From JBBPYR01 sp038199755 (GTDB lineage Bacteria; Chloroflexota; Ktedonobacteria; Ktedonobacterales; Ktedonobacteraceae): a stretch of DNA of 64,000 bases. Of this stretch, positions 25,310 through 33,791 are shown piece by piece; positions within the stretch are counted from its first letter, which is position 1, and every line of letters begins with the position of its first letter. The stretch lies in assembly GCA_038199755.1 (NCBI GenBank), contig JBBPYR010000285.1, positions 22,818 to 86,817 of the forward strand, read 5' to 3'. The position numbers and the translations under genes were made by a program. The notes beneath the pieces were generated by a model. That model made no database searches and was not told where the DNA came from. It was given only the letters and a program-made list of their open reading frames with translations.

Positions 25310-25507
25310 ATGCCAGATGGACGCCTCCGTCAAGATATACGTTCAGGAATCGAAGTGTCAATTGTCCTCAAGCAAGACCAGCGAACAGGAAAATTGACCC
25401 GAGGGATCGTCAAGGATATTTTGACCAACTCCGCTTCTCACCCGCATGGGATCAAGGTACGGCTTGTCGATGGACAGGTAGGGCGCGTACAGAAAATCGA
25501 GGAGTAG
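25310..25507 (+). CDS. ywbE: YwbE family protein
   Basis: The 65-residue protein matches the small YwbE family (DUF2196) closely along its length: RQDIRSGIEVSIVLKQDQ, TGKLTRGIVKDILTNS, HPHGIKVRLVDGQVGRV. It is a conserved cytoplasmic beta-rich protein of unknown function, found in Firmicutes and a few other phyla. The ribosome-binding site is weak (GAAAGCGAAACTGA ahead of the ATG). It converges with the tRNA-Sec gene. Confidence 0.9.
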   Translation: MPDGRLRQDIRSGIEVSIVLKQDQRTGKLTRGIVKDILTNSASHPHGIKVRLVDGQVGRVQKIEE

Positions 25508-25577
25508 CATGTCACACAAGGAAGAGAGGGCATTACTATCTAACAATATAACGCACACAACAATATAATACAGGTAA

Positions 25578-25676
25578 TGGCAGAGGCGTATGAGAGTCGA
25601 ACTCATCAGGGACCGCGCAGAGCGACCCCCCAGCCGTTTTGAAGACGGTGAGACCCACCGGGGCCCCTACACCTCC
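25578..25676 (-). tRNA. selC: tRNA-Sec (anticodon UCA)
   Basis: The 99-base gene folds as a selenocysteine tRNA. It has an 8-bp acceptor stem (GGAGGTGT with ACGCCTCT, first pair G-U), a 6-bp D stem with a 4-base loop, and the anticodon loop CTTCAAA with anticodon UCA (complement at 25640-25642). It also has a long variable arm ending CGCGGTCCC and a 5-bp T stem (ATGAG/CTCAT) around TTCGACT. Discriminator G and CCA are encoded. Length, 8-bp acceptor and large variable arm separate it from ordinary tRNAs and match selC. It implies that the organism decodes UGA as selenocysteine; SelA, SelB and SelD must be encoded outside this window. Confidence 0.93.
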
Positions 25677-25701
25677 ATGGAATGTGCGAGAATGTGCGCC
25701 T

Positions 25702-25730
25702 ATTGTGCCATTCATTGTGGCTCTTGTCAA
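25702..25730 (-). promoter_or_regulatory. Promoter of the tRNA-Sec gene
   Basis: On the minus strand a perfect -35 TTGACA (25730-25725) is followed after 17 bases by CACAAT (25707-25702). This places the start of transcription about 19 bases before the tRNA. The -35 overlaps the stop codon of the HAD phosphatase gene. Confidence 0.7.
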
Positions 25731-26380
25731 GCCAGTTGGCGAATGGTTTCAACGGTCACTTCCGTCAAGTCTCTAACCATCAGGTCTGCAAGGCGTAGGC
25801 CGGGGAGGTCTCTTTCACCGACAACGGCGATGGCGTACATGCCGCCTGCTTTAGCAGCCTCGATACCCGCTACGGCGTCTTCGATGACGAGGCAGTGTTT
25901 TGGTTCAATGCCCAGTTGTGAGGCAACCTTGAGAAAGATATCGGGGGCGGGCTTGCCGTGTGGGACGGTCTCGCCAGAGACAAAGGCGGAGAGGAAACGC
26001 TCTAGGCCAAGTGCTTCTTTGATAAGTTCGATGTTTGCGATAGGCGCGGAAGAGCCGACACCCTGCTTATATCCTGCCTCGTGCAGACCGCTTAATAACT
26101 CGATGGCTCCTGGCAGGGCCGCGACCGTTGCACGCGTGAAATCACGATAATAAACCTCTTTGCGGTCAGCCAACGTTTGCAAGCGTTCCGGTGTTACGGG
26201 GCCGAAGATAGCTGGAATAATGGCATCGTTGCGCCAACCAAAGGTGGCCCAGAATTGCTCGTCGGTGAAGGGAACGCCCTCTTCGCGTGCAAGGCGATGC
26301 CAGGCTTTGAGGTGCTCCTCGCCGCTATCAATGATTACTCCGTCCATGTCCCATACGATTGCCTGTATCGTGTTTGCCAT
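25727..26380 (-). CDS. HAD-superfamily phosphatase (beta-phosphoglucomutase-like)
   Basis: The 217-residue protein has the HAD subfamily IA motifs: DMDGVIIDS near the N-terminus (nucleophile and acid aspartates), VGSSAP (motif II), KPAPDIF (motif III lysine) and VIEDAVAGIEAA (motif IV). It is a phosphatase or phosphomutase on a small sugar phosphate. Start 26380 (MANTIQ) has AGGAG upstream; 26416 would add 12 unlike residues. It is followed by the tRNA-Sec gene, which has its own promoter. Confidence 0.88.
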   Translation of the reverse strand: MANTIQAIVWDMDGVIIDSGEEHLKAWHRLAREEGVPFTDEQFWATFGWRNDAIIPAIFGPVTPERLQTLADRKEVYYRDFTRATVAALPGAIELLSGLHEAGYKQGVGSSAPIANIELIKEALGLERFLSAFVSGETVPHGKPAPDIFLKVASQLGIEPKHCLVIEDAVAGIEAAKAGGMYAIAVVGERDLPGLRLADLMVRDLTEVTVETIRQLA

Positions 26381-26587
26381 ACTGTGTGTTGCTCCTGCGT
26401 ACTTTTCTGATATCATACCACAGGTTTATTATGCTGCTCGCTGAGGCTGATAGCGATGGCAAAGCTGTATAAAATAGGCTGCTTGAAAAATGTAAATGAG
26501 ATATACTATCGTGAGAAAGTAATTGTATCTCTGCCAAAAAAGGTATGGAGATGCATAGCAATGCACGTTTTCTTCTGAAACTTCTGT

Positions 26588-27853
26588 ATGAAGAAATCTA
26601 CTGACTTTGAGGGTGGGTACACACAAGAGACCACTTCTATACGTCCTCTCTGGCGCAACAGCGATTTTTTGTTGCTTTGGAGCGGCCAAACGATCTCCAC
26701 GCTTGGCTCGAAGATATTGCAGCTCGCTTTCCCGCTGCTCATTCTTGCGTTGACGCATTCGCCTACCATTGCTGGTTTGATGATCGCGACGGAATTGTTG
26801 CCCTATCTGCTGTTTAGCTTGCCAGTAGGGGCGTTGATTGATCGCTGGAATCGTAAGTGGGTAATGATTGGCAGCGATAGCGTGCGCTTTCTGGCGATGG
26901 GAGCGGTCCCACTCGTTTTCGCAGTTGGACACCTCAATGTGATATTGCTGTATGTCGTCGCGTTTATCGAGGGAACGGCAAACGTCCTTTTTGGCCTTGC
27001 GCAGATATCATCGCTGCCGCGAGTGGTGCATCCTGCCCATTTGTCACGAGCATATTCGTTGAACGAGGTAACTGAATTTCTGGGACGTTTGTTTGGTCCT
27101 GGCCTGTGCGCGTTTATTATTGGCTTGGCACGGACAACGGTTGTGGGGGCGGTACTGGCCTATCTCGTCGATAGTGTTTCTTACCTGCTATCAGTGTGCT
27201 CCCTCTGTTTTATGCGTGTGCCGTTTCAGGAAACGCGTGCTATCGCACCAGGGCACCATTCACTTTGGGGCGATATTCGCGAAGGGCTGCGATTCCTGTG
27301 GATCCATACACGCTTGCGGACGATGGTGTTGTTGACTGCTGCCATCAATTTCTTACAAAGTTCAATTCCGCTGGCCGTGATTCTTCTGGCACAAGAGCGA
27401 TTGCATGTGAGTGTGTTTCTCTTAAGCCTGATTTTCACCGCTGGGGGCCTCGGAGGGTTAGTCGGTGGGCTGGTTGCGCCGTGGGTGAGAGCGCGCTTGC
27501 GTTTTGGGCATATTGTGATTGGCTCGGTACTTGTCTGGACGCTGGGCGCGCTCTTATTAGCCGTTGGTCAGTCGGTGTGGGTATTGATGGTTGCTATGGC
27601 TGTGAACGACTTTATGTGGCCAATTTATGCTGTGGTGCTCGTGTCCTATCGCCTTGAGGAAACACCTGACCGGCTGCAAGGTCGTGTCAATAGTGCATTT
27701 CGCGTTGTCTCCTACGGTAGTGAACCGTTGGGCGCGGCTATTGGCGGCTTATTGCTTGCTCCACTGGGTGCGACGATGGTGCTGGTGTTGATTACGGTGG
27801 GCCTCGCTCTAAGCGCGCTTGGAGCGGGCTGCACATCCTTGCGGAAGGGGTAA
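26588..27853 (+). CDS. MFS transporter (EntS/macrolide-efflux-like)
   Basis: This 421-residue inner-membrane protein has about 12 helices and the DHA3-type signature: FLLLWSGQTISTLGSKI in the first helix, GALIDRWNRK after helix 2, and LQGRVNSAFRVVSYGSEPLGAAIGG in the C-terminal half. Relatives export siderophores or macrolides. The ribosome-binding site is weak. The gene is not clearly in an operon and is followed by an inverted-repeat element. Confidence 0.87.
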   Translation: MKKSTDFEGGYTQETTSIRPLWRNSDFLLLWSGQTISTLGSKILQLAFPLLILALTHSPTIAGLMIATELLPYLLFSLPVGALIDRWNRKWVMIGSDSVRFLAMGAVPLVFAVGHLNVILLYVVAFIEGTANVLFGLAQISSLPRVVHPAHLSRAYSLNEVTEFLGRLFGPGLCAFIIGLARTTVVGAVLAYLVDSVSYLLSVCSLCFMRVPFQETRAIAPGHHSLWGDIREGLRFLWIHTRLRTMVLLTAAINFLQSSIPLAVILLAQERLHVSVFLLSLIFTAGGLGGLVGGLVAPWVRARLRFGHIVIGSVLVWTLGALLLAVGQSVWVLMVAMAVNDFMWPIYAVVLVSYRLEETPDRLQGRVNSAFRVVSYGSEPLGAAIGGLLLAPLGATMVLVLITVGLALSALGAGCTSLRKG

Positions 27854-27875
27854 GTGTGAGGGGCCGCTCGTTTCA

Positions 27876-28010
27876 GTAGGAGCGGGAGTGGATGATGTGA
27901 GGTGGCGTTGACCCTTGGGGTAGGGCAAATATGCCCAAAGGGAAATGGTATCGCTTGCACGGGCGACCCAAGGGTCCCCACCCCTCGTCCACATTCACTC
28001 CCGCCCCTAC
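27876..28010. mobile_element. MITE-like inverted-repeat element
   Basis: A 135-base non-coding unit is bounded by imperfect terminal inverted repeats: 27876-27894 (GTAGGAGCGGGAGTGGATG) and the complement at 27992-28010, two mismatches in 19. It contains an inner perfect 10-base inverted repeat (27910-27919 with 27967-27976) and a small hairpin (27923-27936). GC-rich dispersed repeats of this kind are frequent in large Chloroflexota genomes. The right end overlaps the stop codon of the convergent GH5 gene, so insertion may have altered its C-terminus. No clear target duplication is visible. Confidence 0.6.
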
Positions 28011-29248
28011 TTGTAGCTGTGGAGGCGTTGATAGATCAATTGCCCCATCGCTATGGCGGGTGTGCCCGTATAGTCCTGTATCAATTGTGGATAGCCGCAG
28101 GTATTGCCTTGCAGTACCCATGACCAGGCAACCCAACTGATCTGGTGAGCATCGAAGTAGGTGAGTAACTGGTTCATGTAGTTGGTACCGCAATCATACT
28201 CGCCGCTTTCCGCCGAGATGACTGGATAGTGCTGGCTGACATTGCCGAAAGCAGCGTCCCAGGTTTGCGGCAACTTATCTGTATAGGGATATGGGTGGGT
28301 GTCATAGACAATATTGCTTCCTTTAAGAGCATACTTGTTAAGCTGGCTGAGATCGAAGCCCCAGTTCATGCCACCAACGAGTGCTAGGTTCTGCGCACCC
28401 GTTTTGCGCACAGTATCAACCAAGGCTTGCATACCGACGCTTTGATAGCTCAGCGTTTTGATGCATTGGCAATCATTCGAGGACGTTTGGTCATTTATAA
28501 CCTTGCAGCCCGCCGTCCAACACGACCACTGAGCCGGATGTGGTTCATTGAACAACTCAAATAGGACATTAGAGTAGCTTTTATAGATGCCTGCTACTTG
28601 CTGCCAGAAGGCAATACTGTCAGCATCGGGCATGGCCCACTGGCCACCACCGAGTTTTGATTGTTGACCCGCATCAGACCATTGTAGATCAATGATGACA
28701 TTCAGCTTCATAGCGGTGAGGGCGTCAACGGTGCGCTTGACGAGTTGGTGATATTGATCGGCAGGACATTGCTGCATGGATTGGCCATTGAGCCAGATGC
28801 CTTCAGAAAGAGGAATGCGGACCGTGTTTGCGTTCCAGTAGGTTGCATGAGCTGTATTAGTGCCAGACCCCATGTAGGCTAGTTCGTTGGGATAGAAATG
28901 TCCATCACCCCAGCATGTATATTCCAAGCCGTCGCGTCCGATGCCGTGAAAGAAGTAGCGTTTGCCATCTTTCCCCACAATGGTATTGCCTTTGACGGTA
29001 TATGGCCCCATCGCTACTGGGTCGCGCGGAATGGCATTGGGAGTAGGGGAGGAGGTTGCAGACGCGGTGGGGGAGCCAGAAGTGGCAGAAATAGTAGTTA
29101 CTTTTGGCGGAATTGCAGCACTCGCACGAGCAGAGGGCAAGTGAACAAACAAGAAACTGCCTATAATCAATAGCATAGGTAGGACAACGCCCAAAAAAGT
29201 TACTTTTAAGGATCGCGCTAGAGGTGACATACGGAATATAGATGCCAT
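28007..29248 (-). CDS. Secreted GH5 glycoside hydrolase (cellulase/endoglucanase-like)
   Basis: The 413-residue protein has a signal sequence or anchor (residues about 15-43), a Ser/Thr/Pro-rich linker (50-75) and a GH5 catalytic domain. The acid/base is E235 in LFELFNEPH and the nucleophile is E347 in VISAESGEYDC. GTNTAHATYWNANTVRIPLSE and VIIDLQW fit the GH5 barrel. It would cut beta-1,4-glucans or related polymers outside the cell. GAAAGAG lies 11 bases before the ATG. The stop codon lies inside the terminal repeat of the adjacent element. Confidence 0.88.
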   Translation of the reverse strand: MASIFRMSPLARSLKVTFLGVVLPMLLIIGSFLFVHLPSARASAAIPPKVTTISATSGSPTASATSSPTPNAIPRDPVAMGPYTVKGNTIVGKDGKRYFFHGIGRDGLEYTCWGDGHFYPNELAYMGSGTNTAHATYWNANTVRIPLSEGIWLNGQSMQQCPADQYHQLVKRTVDALTAMKLNVIIDLQWSDAGQQSKLGGGQWAMPDADSIAFWQQVAGIYKSYSNVLFELFNEPHPAQWSCWTAGCKVINDQTSSNDCQCIKTLSYQSVGMQALVDTVRKTGAQNLALVGGMNWGFDLSQLNKYALKGSNIVYDTHPYPYTDKLPQTWDAAFGNVSQHYPVISAESGEYDCGTNYMNQLLTYFDAHQISWVAWSWVLQGNTCGYPQLIQDYTGTPAIAMGQLIYQRLHSYK

Positions 29249-29415
29249 AAGACTTCACTCTTTCATATAGCCTATACATATAAATATTTCTTTGTTCTGT
29301 AGAGAATGAACGCCTTGTGTGTATACTTTTGTATTCGGTTGGACCATGAGCTATTGATAGCAAACTAATTTGTATCCAAACGTAAAGGAAGGTGCAGAAC
29401 TGAGGAAATGTATGC

Positions 29416-29444
29416 GTGACAGCGCTGCTTGATCGTGCTATAAT
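29416..29444 (+). promoter_or_regulatory. Sigma-70 promoter of miaB
   Basis: GTGACA (29416-29421) and TATAAT (29439-29444) are 17 bases apart, and TGC precedes the -10, making it an extended type. It gives a leader of roughly 120 bases. The remaining part of the 323-base divergent region 29249-29571 shows nothing else clear. Confidence 0.75.
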
Positions 29445-29571
29445 AGCGTCCTTAGAGGGGCATGTTTCACCATTTTGCTGATTTTTATATAAAGAGGCTA
29501 TCTTTTTAATGGCCTGAACACGCAATTCCTAAGATCAGAGAACCCAATGTTGCTTTAAGAGAGGCACCGAG

Positions 29572-31068
29572 ATGACCACGACCACCATTGCACGCGGGAA
29601 ATATCATATTTGGACGGTTGGCTGCCAGATGAATCAGGCCGACTCGCAGCGTATTCAAACTCTGCTGGAGGATTTGGGCTGGGAAGAGGCGAGCATGGAG
29701 CAGGCAAACCTCGTGGTGTTGAATACGTGCAGCGTGCGACAGGCTCCCGAAGAGAAGGCTCATAACCTGCTTGCGCGGCTCAAACATGCAAAAGCGGAGA
29801 GAAGTGACCTGCTGGTAACGCTGATGGGGTGCATGATTGGTAATCAAAAGACGATTGACGAACTGGGCAAACGCTATCCTCACGTCGATCTGTTTATGAA
29901 GGTTGAGCAGGCCGACATTTTGCCGCGTTTCCTGGAAGAGCGTTGGACGCCAATCTCCGGTGCGGGTTGCCTAGATATCGAGTTCGCGCCAGATGAGGCA
30001 TTCGAGCCAGCGGAGCAGCTTACAGCGACGACGGCGACACCCACGCAACCGATCTTTGCGACTTCGTTTACGCGCACAGGACAACGCTCTGTCCTGCCAA
30101 TGGCGATTACGCCGAAGCCCGGAGAGCGTGTTGCCCATTACCCTACCAAGATCGAGCCAAGCGAGGTAAGCCCGACCGCGTGGTTGCCGATTGTGCTTGG
30201 CTGCAACAAGGTGTGTACCTATTGCATCGTGCCATATCGCCGAGGTCGTGAGCGCAGTCGTCCCATCGAAGAATTATTGATTGAGGCCCGTTCCCTAGTG
30301 CTCAAAGGGGCAAAGGAATTGACCTTGCTGGGGCAGACCGTAGAAGCCTATGGTTTAGATCTTCCTGCCAGGCCCGATCTTGCCGACTTGATGACGCGCT
30401 TGAGTGACATTCACGGTTTAGAGCGAATTCGTTTTATGACATCCTATCCGCGCCACATGACCGACAGTATGATTGAGCGTATGGCAAAACTGCCCAAAGT
30501 CTGTGAGCATTTGAATATTCCCGTGCAGGCTGGCGACGATGCTATGCTCAAACGTATGAAACGTGGCTATACCCTTGCGGAATATTGCGAGCGCATCGAA
30601 CGTGTGCGCGAACTCTGGCCCAGCGTCACCTTATCTACCGATGTGATTGTTGGCTTCTGCGGTGAAACTGAGGAAGAGTTTCAGCATACACTCGACCTAC
30701 TGGAAAAGATACGCTTTGATGTGGTGCATGTCGCGGCCTATTCTGTGCGACCAGGGACGGTGGCAGCGCGTTGGGAGGATGATGTGCCACTTGCGGAAAA
30801 GAAACGGCGTTTGCATGCAGTCGAAGACTTGCAGTCAAAGATTGCGCTTGAGATCAATCAGTGTTATCTTGGGTGTGATGAGGAGGTGATGATTGAGGAT
30901 ACGAATACTTCTCATGGCAGAACGCAGTGGAAGGGGCGTAATCGCGCCAATAAATGGGTGTTTTTCCCGCAAGAAGAGGGAACAACGAGACAAATAGGGG
31001 ACATGGTAACGGTACATATCGAACATGTTACAGCGTGGTCCTTGCAGGGTTGCGCTACTGAGATATAA
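29572..31068 (+). CDS. miaB: tRNA-2-methylthio-N6-dimethylallyladenosine synthase MiaB
   Basis: The 498-residue radical-SAM methylthiotransferase has the N-terminal cluster cysteines C18, C53 and C87, the SAM-cluster motif CNKVCTYC (C211, C215, C218), GRERSRP after it, and a C-terminal TRAM domain (about 430-495). It modifies adenosine 37 of tRNAs reading UNN codons. Compared with usual MiaB (about 440-475 residues), it has a longer, low-complexity stretch (about 140-205) between the first domain and the radical-SAM core. It is followed at 51 bases by the TPR gene. Confidence 0.92.
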   Translation: MTTTTIARGKYHIWTVGCQMNQADSQRIQTLLEDLGWEEASMEQANLVVLNTCSVRQAPEEKAHNLLARLKHAKAERSDLLVTLMGCMIGNQKTIDELGKRYPHVDLFMKVEQADILPRFLEERWTPISGAGCLDIEFAPDEAFEPAEQLTATTATPTQPIFATSFTRTGQRSVLPMAITPKPGERVAHYPTKIEPSEVSPTAWLPIVLGCNKVCTYCIVPYRRGRERSRPIEELLIEARSLVLKGAKELTLLGQTVEAYGLDLPARPDLADLMTRLSDIHGLERIRFMTSYPRHMTDSMIERMAKLPKVCEHLNIPVQAGDDAMLKRMKRGYTLAEYCERIERVRELWPSVTLSTDVIVGFCGETEEEFQHTLDLLEKIRFDVVHVAAYSVRPGTVAARWEDDVPLAEKKRRLHAVEDLQSKIALEINQCYLGCDEEVMIEDTNTSHGRTQWKGRNRANKWVFFPQEEGTTRQIGDMVTVHIEHVTAWSLQGCATEI

Positions 31069-31118
31069 TAAGTCACATTCAATAGTAAACCAGTCCCATA
31101 AAAATGGAGGGGTCATTC

Positions 31119-31949
31119 ATGGCACAAATACAGTCGGCTGATGAAAAGGCTCGATTGAAGAAACAATGGACAGAGTTGGCAGTCAAACAGGCCCAGGAGG
31201 GTCAGTGGGAAGAGGCGGTTACAACAAATAGGAGCATCCTCAGCCTTTTCCCTCACGAACCTGATGCCTTCAACCGCCTGGGCAAGGCATTGAGTGAACT
31301 TGGGCAATATACAGAGGCGAGGCAATCGTATGCACAAACGCTCAAATACAGTGCTCTTCATAGTTCCAGCAACACGATAGCAAAGAAAAACCTGGATCGC
31401 TTGGCTATGCTGGAGGACGCGCCTGTGCCGATACAAGCAGGCTTAGAGCGTATTGATCCGCGCCGTTTCATTGAGGAGCCAGGCAAGACTGGTGTGACAG
31501 ACCTCATCAATATCGGTGGACCTGCTGTATTGGCAAAAGTTGGTGTTGGCGATACCGTGCAACTCCATGTGAATGGTCATACTTTGCTGGTGCGCAATGC
31601 CGTAGGAGAGGATATCGGTCAGATTGAGGCACGTCTTTCCAACCGCCTGATCAATTTCATGGAGGGGGGAAATCGCTATGCCGCCGCCCTCCTAGCCAAG
31701 GAAGCGGGTCTGGTGCGCTTGATTATTCGCGAGGAGTATCAGCATCCGACCATGTTTGGGAAAGTAAGTTTCCCCTCACAGGGTGGTGGCGATATGATTC
31801 GTGCCTACATCAAGGATTCGATGTTGCGTTACGATCGTGATGAAGAGGACGATACAGGCAATGATGATGAGTATTATGATGGTGGCGATGAGTCTGACGA
31901 CATGACCGAAATCGATTTCGAGGGAAACGTCGAAAGCGAAGAACAGTAA
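31119..31949 (+). CDS. TPR protein with acidic C-terminal tail
   Basis: The 276-residue protein has TPR-like helices over about residues 5-95 (WEEAVTTNRSILSLFPHEPDAFNRLGKALSEL in particular). A beta-rich domain follows (about 105-235; VQLHVNGHTLLVRNAVGEDIGQIEARLS) that faintly resembles HIRAN-type folds. The last 45 residues are mostly Asp and Glu. Start 31119 has GGAGGGG eight bases upstream. The role is not known; the acidic tail and the very basic 42-residue protein encoded next may interact. Confidence 0.75.
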   Translation: MAQIQSADEKARLKKQWTELAVKQAQEGQWEEAVTTNRSILSLFPHEPDAFNRLGKALSELGQYTEARQSYAQTLKYSALHSSSNTIAKKNLDRLAMLEDAPVPIQAGLERIDPRRFIEEPGKTGVTDLINIGGPAVLAKVGVGDTVQLHVNGHTLLVRNAVGEDIGQIEARLSNRLINFMEGGNRYAAALLAKEAGLVRLIIREEYQHPTMFGKVSFPSQGGGDMIRAYIKDSMLRYDRDEEDDTGNDDEYYDGGDESDDMTEIDFEGNVESEEQ

Positions 31950-31985
31950 TATCGAACTAAAAAGTTGAAAGGTAGTACAAACTCT

Positions 31986-32114
31986 ATGAACAAGACGAAA
32001 AAGGTAGCCTGGCATAAACATCTCAAGAAGGCACGCAAGCTGAAAGAGAAAAAAGTCCAGGAGCAGAAATCTGCTGGTACCGGCACTATTGTAGCGTCTA
32101 CTGCGCGGCGATAA
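31986..32114 (+). CDS. Small highly basic protein (42 aa)
   Basis: The product begins MNKTKKVAWHKHLKKARKLK and has about 13 Lys or Arg and no acidic cluster. An AAAGG lies some 14 bases upstream. It fits tightly between the TPR gene and the PucR gene on the same strand. Small basic proteins of this look can be ribosome-associated, but no family is assigned. Confidence 0.6.
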   Translation: MNKTKKVAWHKHLKKARKLKEKKVQEQKSAGTGTIVASTARR

Positions 32115-32149
32115 CAAGCCGCGCTTCTCAATCTCAATGTATGTGAGCT

Positions 32150-33775
32150 ATGAGCAGTTTACCTCTTCCATCCTCATCGGCTACGGTGCGTAGCATTCTC
32201 ACACTGCTCGCTTCACGAGATGCACAATTGGTGGCAGGGGCCAATGGCCTAGAGCGTAGGGTGACGTGGGCGTGTCGTATGCGTGCGCGTCTTCCGGCGT
32301 TTGAGAGTATTCTTGGCGGTGAGCTAGCGATGCTAACGCTGGCTCAATTGCGCCGCCTCGATGAAACGCTTCCCCGCCTACTGAGAAGTTTGCATAAAGC
32401 AGGAGTGGCAGCTGTCGCTGTCGCTGCTCTTTCAAGCGAAGCTCTGGGCGGAGAAGCTATTTCTATTGCCGATCAACTCAATATACCACTGATTTTGCTC
32501 CCGCCCAATGCTTTTCTAGAAGAGATAGAGCGGGAGATTATTACTTTTGTCATCAATTTTCGTGGTGAAATTGAACGTAAGGCGACGGAAATCTCGCACC
32601 AACTTGTGCTATTAAGTGCTCAGGGTGTTGGTATCAAGGGCGTTTGTGAGTACTTGGCCAACAACCGAGAAAAATGGGTTGTCGTACAGGATGCTGAGCA
32701 ACAGGTGCGCTTTCAATCCGCTCCGCCCAACGGAGATGCTTTATTATTGCCGACGCCACTCACTGACGATTTTTTACGTAATCGCGGTTTAACACGTGTG
32801 CTAGAGCCGATTCTGATACGTCATGAAGTTGTCGGCTACCTCTCGTTGATTGGCAACGAGGGTGATTTTGATTATTTAGAGCGTATTATTCTGAGCCAGG
32901 TTGCTCCTGTGCTGGCTGTGGAGTTCGCGCGTGAACGGGAGCGTTCTGAGGTAGAAGGCCGCTATCAGGTTGAGGCTTTTACCGATGTCTTGCAAGGTCA
33001 TTATCAACATCCTGACGAGATGGTCGCTCGTGCTCGTATCCTTGGCTATGACTTGACCGTGCCACAAGTCGTGGTCGTGTTTGAAACAGCACTCTCCGAT
33101 GCCAGTGAAAATCATGAGCGTGAGAGAACTGCGTGGAGCAGGCGTATCCGTGAAGAGCTCCTACGCATCTGGCCCGCTTGCTGGTTGTTGTTAGAAGCGC
33201 GGCGCGTGATTGCCCTTTTGCCTGTGTTTGCTGTCGATGGTAACGAGAATGGGCATGATGGTGAACATGGGATCTTTGCACGGCTTGAGCGCGTGCATAC
33301 ACGCATGCAGTCTGGTCGTACTCAGGAGACGCTGCTGTACTCGGTGGGGATCGGGCGCGTGGCGAAGGGGTTACACGACATTCCGCTGTCGCTGCGTGAA
33401 GCGCAACAGGCATTAGAAATTGGGCGTCGCCTCTTTGGAGAGGGAAAGATGCATTCGTTTGTGCGCCTTGGCATCTATCGCTTACTCTTTTATTTGGATG
33501 GGCATCACGAATTGGATGAATTTTATCACGAGACGCTTGGTCCACTTATTGAGCATGACCTACGAACGAACGGCATGCTCATCGAGACACTTGAAGGCTT
33601 TTTCCGCTGTAATGGCAATTTGAGTGAGACGGCCCGCACGATGCATTTGCATCGTAACTCGCTCCTGTATCGCCTTGATCGCATCGCTGAGATTCTAGGG
33701 CGTTCGCTCGATGATGCGGAATTACGCCTCTCACTACAAATCGCATTGAAAATTCGCCATCTGCAAAAACGCTAA
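32150..33775 (+). CDS. PucR-family transcriptional regulator
   Basis: The 541-residue protein has an N-terminal PucR ligand domain (about 10-130), a central GGDEF-like/CdaR region (about 290-420) and a C-terminal helix-turn-helix (NGNLSETARTMHLHRNSLLYRLDRI, about 480-530). PucR-type proteins control purine, amino-acid or polysaccharide-related genes. It lies 16 bases before an APC permease gene and likely controls that permease and itself. Confidence 0.9.
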   Translation: MSSLPLPSSSATVRSILTLLASRDAQLVAGANGLERRVTWACRMRARLPAFESILGGELAMLTLAQLRRLDETLPRLLRSLHKAGVAAVAVAALSSEALGGEAISIADQLNIPLILLPPNAFLEEIEREIITFVINFRGEIERKATEISHQLVLLSAQGVGIKGVCEYLANNREKWVVVQDAEQQVRFQSAPPNGDALLLPTPLTDDFLRNRGLTRVLEPILIRHEVVGYLSLIGNEGDFDYLERIILSQVAPVLAVEFARERERSEVEGRYQVEAFTDVLQGHYQHPDEMVARARILGYDLTVPQVVVVFETALSDASENHERERTAWSRRIREELLRIWPACWLLLEARRVIALLPVFAVDGNENGHDGEHGIFARLERVHTRMQSGRTQETLLYSVGIGRVAKGLHDIPLSLREAQQALEIGRRLFGEGKMHSFVRLGIYRLLFYLDGHHELDEFYHETLGPLIEHDLRTNGMLIETLEGFFRCNGNLSETARTMHLHRNSLLYRLDRIAEILGRSLDDAELRLSLQIALKIRHLQKR

Positions 33776-33791
33776 AGGAGCAAAACTCTTC

